A stretch of 5,266 nucleotides of DNA from Candidatus Methanophagales archaeon (lineage in GTDB: Archaea > Halobacteriota > Syntropharchaeia > Alkanophagales > Methanospirareceae). The notes beneath the pieces were generated by a model. It worked only from the letters and a program-made list of their open reading frames with translations. It searched no databases and was not told where the DNA came from. Each line of letters opens with the position of its first letter. The stretch's first letter is position 1. The position numbers were made by a program, and so were the translations under genes. The stretch is from the NCBI GenBank assembly GCA_030617585.1, contig JAUWVD010000096.1, positions 1-5,266 of the forward strand. The letters run 5' to 3'. Positions 1 through 5,266 of the stretch are shown here, piece after piece.

Positions 1-2068
1 AAATAAAGAGTCAAGAAGTATTTCGGTGTATGAGGGTGAAGAGATTCGCTTTAAGAATGTGGCAGGAGATTACGTAGATGTCATCGTCTCCGGAGCCTAT
101 GAGGGAGATGCAGATAAGAGGTCCGGCTGCATGGACTACCCTGTTAAAGAGAACAAGTCCTGGGATTCAAGTGGGATGAAAACGGGCTACTTCTTCAAAG
201 TTGTCGAAGAAGCAAGACCAGAAATCGGTTGCTGGTTCAGTCTGGAGAAACAGTCTTTTAGCTTGAAGCTCGAGAAAGATAAAGAGCAAGAGAAAGAGAG
301 GTTCTACCTATCATTAAAAACGAACAACAAGAAGCAGGGGGTGATGGAGCTCACCATCGAAGACAAGGATGGATATTCGATAATGAATGACAAAGCCCAA
401 GACATATACGAGGTTCTCGTGAATTACACGGGGAGGGAATTTGACTCTGATCCTGTTGATGCAGAAGGTAAGCCTGTGTATGGGATAGAACATGATGCAG
501 ATGGGAAGCTTGTTTTTAACACCTCTCTGTTGGACATGAATGGGGGTAAATATTCGATAATCCTGAAAGACTATGCAACCGAGGTGAAAGAAGATGTAGA
601 TATAACGGTCGAAACGATCTATCTGGAAGTTGAGTGTGATGATGCAGTGCTGAAAGGCAAGGACATTGTTATACTAATAGAGAGTTCGTTCTACGAGAAA
701 CCCGTGCATGTAACAGTCGGAACATTTTACAATAAATCACTAACTTTTGACGAAGAAGGCAAGAAGAAGGTGAAAATTCCCACTGATGATCTAGACTACG
801 GCAGGTACAAGGTAACAGTTAAGGCTCACGGCATGTGGGACACAAGATATGTGCTGATAAAGAAATGTGACACGAGCATAGAAGTGCCTGGTGATGCAAT
901 TGTCGGTGACATCGTACATATAGGTGGGACTTCCGAGTCGGGCGACTCGGCTATTTTTGTGATTGATAATGTCTTTGAAGGCGAAGCAACAATAACCGAT
1001 GATGAATTCAAATGGGACTGGGACACGAGCGGCGAACTCGACGGCTACCGGGGAATTGAAGTCTTCATACTAAATGAGTCTGCTAAAAATCAGTTTTCCA
1101 TTGGTGACTCTGTCAGCGATGACTGGCAGAGAGAAGAGGGTGTGGACGCAACTGCATCTATAATCTTGTTTACACACACATTTAGCATGACCGTTTCGGA
1201 ATCCATAGCTAAGGGTGACCCCGCGGTGATAAGTGGTGAAGCTTCAGGCACTGACCACGTTTATATCGTCGTCTTCAACTACAAAGGGAAAGTGATGTTC
1301 CCTACGAGTGAAATTGCGAGTGGGGTACCTGCAACGAGGACTCCGGTTGATGAAGGCGATTGGACAGAAACGATTGACAAGCTGGATTGTGGGGACTATG
1401 TGGTGATTGCTCTTAGCGAAGGAGAAGATGGAGTAACAGAGGCAATAAAAGACGGTAAGTGGGTGATAGGTGGCGAATGCAAGACTATGGAGCAGAGAGT
1501 GGCGATCCTCGAAGATGAAATAACCACAGCGGGCAGCGACGACCTGTACGAACTTGCTTATTTCTCCGTTACTATGCCTGGAGTACGTTTGACAGTACCA
1601 GAAACAGTGGAAATCGGGGATCCGATAACTGTTAAAGTGGATACGAACGTAAAAGAGGCTGTAGCGGCTTTTGTATCGTTATTGTCTAACGCAGATATAA
1701 TAGATGAGACAACTGTTAAAGTCCAAGATGGCCGTGGGGATGCGAGTTTTAGTACAAATGCGCTTCAACCGGGCAAATATGTCGTGACTGGCTCCATCAA
1801 GGGAGAAGCTTATACAGAAGTGGGCGTGATACTGGAGAAGGCGGAGGTGATGGAAGTGGTGGAAGAGAGCGAAGAAGTTGAAGAATCAATATCTCAGATC
1901 GAGCCAGAGACAGAGTCGGAGACGAGGGTAGAAACAATTGAAAGCGCAGGTGAAAGAGAACTAAATGAGAGTCCAGAAGGACAAGAAACGCCGGTAATCA
2001 TATGGGATTTGCTTATTGCGGTCATCGTGGCAATTTCTATTTCGATTGTGGTGAGAAGACGTCGTTGA
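1..2068 (+). CDS. S-layer-like secreted surface protein with C-terminal membrane anchor (5' partial)
   Basis: Probably a cell-surface or S-layer protein of a methanogen-related archaeon. The frame is open from base 2 with no upstream stop, so the gene enters from outside the window. GTG at 26 falls inside a beta-strand-like stretch (SISVYEGEEIRF), so it is unlikely to be the start; residues below are numbered from it. At least four, probably five, beta-sandwich-like modules can be seen (roughly 60-195, 198-280, 282-352, 386-470, 520-605). They end in related strings such as DTSGELDGYR, TDDLDYGRYKV and STNALQPGKYVV, and several open with a GD-containing strand. QRVAILEDEITTAGSDDL (490-507) resembles a segment I recall from methanogen S-layer/DUF3821-type proteins; this was not checked. 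There are six N-glycosylation sequons and six cysteines (35, 69, 204, 281, 455, 485). An acidic Glu/Ser/Thr stalk (about 606-655) leads to one membrane helix (656-676) and RRRR. The signal peptide presumably lies upstream. Surface location is well supported; the family name is less certain. Confidence 0.7.
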   Translation, partial: NKESRSISVYEGEEIRFKNVAGDYVDVIVSGAYEGDADKRSGCMDYPVKENKSWDSSGMKTGYFFKVVEEARPEIGCWFSLEKQSFSLKLEKDKEQEKERFYLSLKTNNKKQGVMELTIEDKDGYSIMNDKAQDIYEVLVNYTGREFDSDPVDAEGKPVYGIEHDADGKLVFNTSLLDMNGGKYSIILKDYATEVKEDVDITVETIYLEVECDDAVLKGKDIVILIESSFYEKPVHVTVGTFYNKSLTFDEEGKKKVKIPTDDLDYGRYKVTVKAHGMWDTRYVLIKKCDTSIEVPGDAIVGDIVHIGGTSESGDSAIFVIDNVFEGEATITDDEFKWDWDTSGELDGYRGIEVFILNESAKNQFSIGDSVSDDWQREEGVDATASIILFTHTFSMTVSESIAKGDPAVISGEASGTDHVYIVVFNYKGKVMFPTSEIASGVPATRTPVDEGDWTETIDKLDCGDYVVIALSEGEDGVTEAIKDGKWVIGGECKTMEQRVAILEDEITTAGSDDLYELAYFSVTMPGVRLTVPETVEIGDPITVKVDTNVKEAVAAFVSLLSNADIIDETTVKVQDGRGDASFSTNALQPGKYVVTGSIKGEAYTEVGVILEKAEVMEVVEESEEVEESISQIEPETESETRVETIESAGERELNESPEGQETPVIIWDLLIAVIVAISISIVVRRRR

Positions 2069-2080
2069 CGTTTTCTTTTA
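2054..2080 (+). terminator. Hairpin plus T-rich tail at the end of the surface-protein gene
   Basis: AGAAGACGTC (2054-2063), loop GTT, GACGTTTTCT (2067-2076) can pair over 10 positions with one G-U wobble, and TTTA follows. The stem contains the last arginine codons and the TGA stop (2066-2068). The 3' side is T-rich on this strand only; read on the minus strand the hairpin gains an A-C mismatch and has no T tail, so it would serve the plus-strand gene. Archaeal termination relies mainly on oligo-T tracts, so the TTTTCTTTT run may matter more than the stem. The function is inferred. Confidence 0.45.
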
Positions 2081-3019
2081 CTTTCCCATCCCTTTTTGAG
2101 CTGCCAAACTTTGCGCTTGCGAAGATGCCTTTGCAAGCAAAAGAGCTATTGTTTCTCTTTCATATATGCATGCGTTAATAGACAGATTCCTCGCATTTGT
2201 ATACGCCTTCTGGATCAACGGCTTTATTGTCTCTGATGTTGGATAGGCGCAGTTAAAAGCCAAAGCCTGCGATTTCACACTTGCTTCGCGTAACAAATCA
2301 CCAATAGTATAGCGAGTTGGATAGTCATACTTTATGTTTGTGGCAAGCGAGAAAGCCGCTCTTGCTGCTTCCGTTACATCCGAAAGGTACTTTGATGTGT
2401 CTACATGAAGTACATCAGACGTGAACAGCACGCTCTCACCTGAGTCATAAACGGCACACAGATCCAAACCTTCCGTTATCGGATAGATTTCGAGCTTTGA
2501 CAACATGTCAGCAAGCTCAGGAGAAACTCTTTCTCCCTCTTCCACTGCTACTTTCGTTTGCTTTACTACCACTTTCCCACCATCTATTCCGGATGGGATG
2601 CCCAAATTCTGCAGTTCCCCTACTACCGGCCCAGGCCTGAGCGAAGTAGGTCCCTCCTCTATTACAATATCATGGGGTGCAACCGCACCTGCTTTTATTG
2701 GCGCTGGTATCTTACCCTTTTCCAGTACGTTATACAATGCAAAAGCATCTAAATCGGTAAATATCAATGCCATCTGGTCGTCAATGAAATCCACCATGTC
2801 ATTCATTCCACTCCCACCGAAGGAACGGGCGATCATGCTATTCTTCGATACTTTCAACAATGCATCTCCCCGGAACTCCTTTCTTATACGCTGTAGTTGC
2901 TTAGAGCCTAATCCTCGTATCTTCGCTAGTCCTATGGTATCATACGAGCCAAGCAAACCATTTATGCCCGCAACCTGCTCCTCCTTCCATTTCCTCGCTC
3001 GTTTTACCTTCTGTTTCAT
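2078..3019 (-). CDS. rpl10: Large ribosomal subunit protein L10 (uL10, archaeal P0), lacking the usual C-terminal tail
   Basis: P0 anchors the P-stalk to 23S rRNA next to L11 and carries L12 dimers that recruit translation factors. The N-terminal 100 residues are the L10 fold (AKIRGLGSKQLQRIRKEFRG, KVSKNSMIARSF). The archaeal/eukaryal insert follows at about 108-190, with the diagnostic GPTSLRPGPVVGELQNLGIP. The L12-binding spine holds three homologous 26-residue repeats at 238-263, 264-289 and 290-313 (TIGDLLREAS, TIKPLIQKAY, TIALLLAKAS). The protein stops at 313 residues, just after the third repeat (ends AAQKGMGK). Archaeal P0 usually continues with an acidic hinge and a GLGALFG-like tail, which is absent here. 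The start ATG at 3019 lies 2 nt after the rpl1 stop and is preceded by AAGGTG. It is the last gene of the operon; rpl12, the common archaeal neighbour, does not follow. Confidence 0.95.
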   Translation of the reverse strand: MKQKVKRARKWKEEQVAGINGLLGSYDTIGLAKIRGLGSKQLQRIRKEFRGDALLKVSKNSMIARSFGGSGMNDMVDFIDDQMALIFTDLDAFALYNVLEKGKIPAPIKAGAVAPHDIVIEEGPTSLRPGPVVGELQNLGIPSGIDGGKVVVKQTKVAVEEGERVSPELADMLSKLEIYPITEGLDLCAVYDSGESVLFTSDVLHVDTSKYLSDVTEAARAAFSLATNIKYDYPTRYTIGDLLREASVKSQALAFNCAYPTSETIKPLIQKAYTNARNLSINACIYERETIALLLAKASSQAQSLAAQKGMGK

Positions 3020-3021
3020 CT

Positions 3022-3645
3022 TTACGCCACCTTCACTGAATGACCCATTGTCGTTTTCATGTAAATAGAGGCTATATTTTGCCAGCCCCGCTCCAAACGC
3101 GATTCAACTGACTTTATTACTGCCGCGGCATTCTCTGCTATGTCCTTTGCATCCATATTCTTACGTCCTATATTCACCCATAGCGTTGTGGTCTTCGACC
3201 GCACCCTGGCAATTTTCTCCAATCGCGCCAATATTTGTACCGGGTCCGCACCCGGCGGAATAGCTTCGGGCATTTTACCTCTAGGACCCAAAATAGCGCC
3301 CAGGCTCTTACCCACAAGCGCCATAAGTGCAGATTCGGCAATAAAGTAATCGCATCTGTTCACAAGTGCCCTCGCTTTTTTCTTATCCATCCGCTTCAGC
3401 TCTTCCGGGTCTATCACCTCAGCACCTACCTCTTTCGCTTTCATCGCTATCTCACCGGAAGCGATTGCGCCCATCCTCAGCTCCTTGAACTTCTTTGGTA
3501 ACACTATGTCAACATTAATCCGGTTCTTCGGCTGTTTTAGATCAATATTCTTCAAATTTATGCTGAGGTCTACACTTTCAACAAAGCCACGCTCTTTTGA
3601 ACTCAATACATTCCCCACTGCCTCTAACATCTCTTCAGCTTCCAT
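3022..3645 (-). CDS. rpl1: Large ribosomal subunit protein L1 (uL1)
   Basis: L1 forms the mobile L1 stalk that guides release of E-site tRNA, and in many prokaryotes it also represses translation of its own mRNA. At 207 residues it is close to the usual archaeal length. The RNA-binding domain I is built from both ends: SVDLSINLKNIDLKQPKNRI (25-44) and the C-terminal TMG motif (199-201), a conserved RNA contact. Domain II (about 65-150) includes the family signature LGPRGKMPEAIP (119-130). The ATG at 3645 overlaps the end of rpl11 by 11 nt and is preceded by a strong GAGGAG. The L1 autoregulatory mRNA site known from Methanococcus was not identified here by eye. Confidence 0.97.
   Translation of the reverse strand: MEAEEMLEAVGNVLSSKERGFVESVDLSINLKNIDLKQPKNRINVDIVLPKKFKELRMGAIASGEIAMKAKEVGAEVIDPEELKRMDKKKARALVNRCDYFIAESALMALVGKSLGAILGPRGKMPEAIPPGADPVQILARLEKIARVRSKTTTLWVNIGRKNMDAKDIAENAAAVIKSVESRLERGWQNIASIYMKTTMGHSVKVA
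3028..3033 (-). promoter_or_regulatory. Shine-Dalgarno sequence of rpl10
   Basis: On the minus strand AAGGTG lies 8 nt before the ATG at 3019 and matches part of the archaeal anti-SD complement (GGAGGTG). It sits inside the last codons of rpl1. Together with the 2-nt gap between the genes it supports translational coupling and fixes the rpl10 start. Confidence 0.6.
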
Positions 3646-4114
3646 CTTTTGCTATCTCCTCATCATACATGCCTTCTTCTATATCCTTCTGTATCTCTTT
3701 CGCCGCCTTCCCTTCCACTTTCAGACGCATAGAACCACAAGTGCCAATCATCTCTTTAATAGCACTTTTTAACGACGATGCTAACATTCCTTCTTTCTTC
3801 TTCTTCGCTATCTCTTTTAGTTGCTCTAACGTTATATCGCCGGTATAATCAGTGGTGGAGTCAGTTTGTGCCTTTTCGATCCCTATTTCTTTCTTTATTA
3901 ATGCGGATGTCGGCGGTATGCCAACAGTTATGTCGACCTTTCCCGCGTCTACGGTTATCTTCACTGGGACTTCCATCCCGGCATAAGCCTTCGTGTGCTC
4001 ATTTATAGATTCTACTACATCCTTTATCTTTACGCCAAGTGGACCTAAGGCGGGACCTAACGGAGGCCCCGGACTCGCTTTTCCGCCTTCTACTAAAACT
4101 TCAACTACGGTCAT
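3635..4114 (-). CDS. rpl11: Large ribosomal subunit protein L11 (uL11)
   Basis: L11 binds the GTPase-associated region of 23S rRNA at the base of the P-stalk and works with P0 and L12 in the elongation-factor cycle. At 159 residues it has the usual archaeal length. The N-terminal domain carries the proline/glycine-rich GPPLGPALGPLG (16-27), the region that in bacteria forms the thiostrepton pocket, and VGIPPTSALIKKE (64-76). The C-terminal RNA-binding domain includes ITLEQLKEIAKKKK (94-107) and the signature region KEMIGTCGSMRLKVEGK (120-136). The ATG at 4114 is preceded by seven A residues and no Shine-Dalgarno sequence, consistent with a short or absent leader. It is the first gene of the rpl11-rpl1-rpl10 operon and overlaps rpl1 by 11 nt. 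Confidence 0.97.
   Translation of the reverse strand: MTVVEVLVEGGKASPGPPLGPALGPLGVKIKDVVESINEHTKAYAGMEVPVKITVDAGKVDITVGIPPTSALIKKEIGIEKAQTDSTTDYTGDITLEQLKEIAKKKKEGMLASSLKSAIKEMIGTCGSMRLKVEGKAAKEIQKDIEEGMYDEEIAKDGS
3656..3661 (-). promoter_or_regulatory. Shine-Dalgarno sequence of rpl1, inside rpl11
   Basis: On the minus strand GAGGAG stands 10 nt before the rpl1 ATG at 3645, within the Asp-Glu-Glu codons near the end of rpl11. It selects this start and implies that rpl1 is translated by reinitiation or internal entry on a shared mRNA. Confidence 0.7.
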
Positions 4115-4134
4115 TTTTTTTCTCGTTGTATATG

Positions 4135-4163
4135 ATGTATAACTTCCCCCTATTTAATTTAGG
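4135..4163 (-). promoter_or_regulatory. Candidate promoter region of the rpl11 operon
   Basis: Two TATA-like elements read on the minus strand. TTAAATA at 4151-4157 would give transcription starting about 15-20 nt before the ATG. GTTATACAT at 4135-4143, centred about 25 nt upstream of the ATG, would give a leaderless mRNA. The sequence cannot decide between them. The outer edge touches the inverted repeat that starts at 4163. Assignment rests only on position and base composition. Confidence 0.4.
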
Positions 4164-4229
4164 ACGCAGATTTACACAGATTTACACGGATTTAATTTTT
4201 TTCTGTGTTAATCAGTGTTAATCAGTGTC
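4163..4229. repeat. Imperfect inverted repeat built from 10-nt tandem units
   Basis: The left arm (4163-4189) contains CAGATTTACA twice in tandem (4167-4176, 4177-4186) and a diverged third unit. The right arm (4203-4229) contains CTGTGTTAAT, CAGTGTTAAT and then CAGTGTC. The arms can pair over 27 positions: 21 Watson-Crick pairs, two G-T wobbles at the ends, and four mismatches spaced exactly five apart (A-A, T-T, A-A, T-T). The loop is 13 nt and T-rich. It lies between two divergent genes, upstream of both predicted promoters, so it may not be transcribed. In form it resembles intergenic palindromic repeats with ACACAGAT-type units that I recall from many prokaryotic genomes; copy number here is unknown. 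Confidence 0.8.
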
Positions 4230-4284
4230 AATAATTTATTTTATTTTGTTTTGTTCCTTCGTGTTAACCTTAATCTTTTCCTTC

Positions 4285-4334
4285 TTTTTAACTAATAATG
4301 TTGTACTAGGATAAAATAAAACAAATAAAAATTT
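4285..4334 (+). promoter_or_regulatory. Candidate promoter and A-rich leader of fen
   Basis: The fen ATG is preceded by an A/T-only stretch with no Shine-Dalgarno match. TATA-like options are TTTTTAACTAATA (4285-4297), which would give a leader of about 20 nt, and ATAAAATAA (4311-4319), which would give a nearly leaderless transcript but at slightly short spacing. The rest of 4230-4284 is T-rich, with a pentamer-like run (TTATT twice, TTGTT twice, 4237-4256) and no gene. The assignment is positional. Confidence 0.3.
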
Positions 4335-5266
4335 ATGGGCGTAAATATACGAGAGATAGTAGAGTTGAGAGAGACGAGTTTAGGGGCTCTCGCAGGCAAA
4401 ATCGTTGCAGTTGATGCTTATAATACGCTTTACCAGTTCCTGAGCATCATTCGCCAGCCCGATGGTACTCCGCTTGTGGATTCTTCTGGTAGAATAACTT
4501 CTCATCTCTCCGGGCTGATATACCGCACAACGAATTTAATGGAGGCGGGACTAAAGCTGGTATTCGTTTTCGATGGTAAACCATCAGAGCTAAAAGCGGA
4601 TGTTATTAAGGCCCGGTCAGAACGGCGGGAAGCGGCAATGCAAAAGTGGGAAGAAGCAAAGGTGCTGTTCCCGGAAGATGCGTTCAAGTATGCGCAAGCA
4701 TCAGCACGAATAGACGCAACGATAGTGGCAGATGCGAAGACGCTTTTGTCTTTTATGGGCATCCCTTACGTGCAGGCACCTTCAGAAGGTGAGGCCCAGG
4801 CTGCTTATATTGTTCAGAACGGCGATGCCGAGCTCGTTTCCTCACAGGATTACGATTCGTTGCTTTTTGGCGCGCCCATCACCATAAGGAACCTCAGTGC
4901 ACCACGGAAAAAAGCGAAGCTCGAGCTCGTGGAGTTAAAAGCACTTGAAGAGACGCAGGGGATAATCCGGGAGGAACTCATAGACATTGCCATTTTAGTC
5001 GGTACTGACTTCAACGAAGGAATAAAAGGGGTGGGCGTTAAGAGAGCGCTGAAGCTTATAAAAAAATATCGTGGCATCGAAAATATAATATCAAAAGCGG
5101 CAATTGATACAAGTGCGGGAATAGAGAATTACGAACTCGTTCGAGAACTCTTCTTGCATCCGGACGTGACTGACTCTTATGAACTAAAGTGGGGCACATT
5201 AGATGCAGGGGAAATAAAAGAATTACTCTGTGAGGTGCATGACTTCTCAGAAGAGCGAGTGAGTAA
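4335..5266 (+). CDS. fen: Flap endonuclease 1 (FEN1), 3' partial
   Basis: Structure-specific 5' nuclease that removes 5' flaps during Okazaki-fragment maturation and long-patch repair, normally held by the PCNA clamp. The reading frame is open for 310 codons and runs off the window. The seven metal-binding acids are all present: D27, D80 (FVFDGKP), E151 and E153 (PSEGEAQAAY), D172 and D174 (SSQDYDSLLFG), and D225 (VGTDFNEGIKG). K87 and R94, equivalent to human K93 and R100 in the helical gateway, are also present. The helix-two-turn-helix DNA-binding motif follows at about 229-240 (GIKGVGVKRALK). The start at 4335 gives the canonical MGV N-terminus, and D27 and D80 then fall at the same residue numbers as in Pyrococcus FEN1. 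Family proteins are about 325-345 residues, so some 15-35 residues are missing on the right, including any C-terminal PCNA-binding box. It is divergent from the ribosomal operon across 220 nt. Confidence 0.96.
   Translation, partial: MGVNIREIVELRETSLGALAGKIVAVDAYNTLYQFLSIIRQPDGTPLVDSSGRITSHLSGLIYRTTNLMEAGLKLVFVFDGKPSELKADVIKARSERREAAMQKWEEAKVLFPEDAFKYAQASARIDATIVADAKTLLSFMGIPYVQAPSEGEAQAAYIVQNGDAELVSSQDYDSLLFGAPITIRNLSAPRKKAKLELVELKALEETQGIIREELIDIAILVGTDFNEGIKGVGVKRALKLIKKYRGIENIISKAAIDTSAGIENYELVRELFLHPDVTDSYELKWGTLDAGEIKELLCEVHDFSEERVS

Noticed and set aside
26..28. GTG at 26 as the true start of the surface protein
   Set aside because: The frame stays open to the left edge, the preceding residues continue a beta-strand pattern, no ribosome-binding site precedes it, and starting there would leave a secreted-type protein without a signal peptide.
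826..1026. Minus-strand open frame of 66 codons inside the surface-protein gene
   Set aside because: Shadow of a well-supported gene, with no Shine-Dalgarno signal or recognisable product.
1894..2136. Minus-strand frame that could extend P0 by a frameshift
   Set aside because: Its product past the P0 end is Lys/Arg-rich rather than acidic and lacks any GLGALFG-like end, so it is not the missing tail.
2505..3068. Long plus-strand open frame of 187 codons opposite rpl10
   Set aside because: It is the antisense shadow of rpl10, whose protein is plainly recognisable. The shadow product is Ser/Pro/Phe-rich with no recognisable family and no ribosome-binding signal of its own.
3140..4221. Several plus-strand open frames opposite rpl1 and rpl11
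   Set aside because: All are antisense to unambiguous ribosomal protein genes, overlap one another in different frames, and have low-complexity Ser/Phe/Leu-rich products.
4163..4229. Short CRISPR-like array
   Set aside because: Units are 10 nt and directly abutting, with no unique spacers, and the two arms are inverted relative to each other.
4237..4330. Possible second inverted repeat between the T-rich run at 4237-4256 and the A-rich run at 4311-4330
   Set aside because: The pairing is only what low-complexity A/T pentamers would give by chance; no consistent register was found.
4502..5077. Minus-strand open frames opposite fen
   Set aside because: FEN1 motifs with all catalytic residues lie on the plus strand; the opposite frames are shadows.

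Overview
The window is archaeal and most likely euryarchaeal. It carries archaeal-type ribosomal proteins L11, L1 and L10 (P0), in the order L11-L1-L10 on the minus strand. It also carries an archaeal/eukaryotic-type flap endonuclease (FEN1) and a secreted, methanogen S-layer-like protein. No phylogenetic computation was possible. A relative of the Methanomicrobia/Syntrophoarchaeia/ANME-1 assemblage would fit the S-layer-like gene, but that placement is a guess.

Layout. Bases 1-2068 (+) hold the 3' part of a large surface protein. Its five beta-sandwich-like modules are followed by an acidic stalk and a C-terminal membrane anchor ending in four arginines; the gene's true start lies left of the window. 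A hairpin with a T-rich tail overlaps its stop codon. Nine bases further on, the gene meets the convergent ribosomal operon. That operon runs leftward from about 4114 to 2078: rpl11, rpl1 (11-nt overlap with rpl11) and rpl10 (2-nt gap after rpl1). The internal genes have clear Shine-Dalgarno sequences, whereas the first gene has none. The 220-nt region 4115-4334 separates rpl11 from the divergent fen gene and should hold both promoters. Between them sits a 67-nt imperfect inverted repeat built from 10-nt units. The fen gene (4335 onward, +) runs off the right edge with all seven catalytic acidic residues present.

Function. The three ribosomal proteins form the flexible elements of the large subunit: the L1 stalk, and the L11 plus P0 base of the P-stalk. 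FEN1 removes 5' flaps during lagging-strand synthesis and repair. The surface protein is probably unrelated in function and merely adjacent.

Most of the window is ordinary housekeeping sequence. Three points stand out: a P0 protein that stops right after its third L12-binding repeat, with no acidic/GLGALFG-type tail and no rpl12 downstream; the period-10 inverted repeat whose stem mismatches fall every five positions; and the terminator-like hairpin at the convergent gene junction. I found no convincing evidence of a wholly new multi-gene system.
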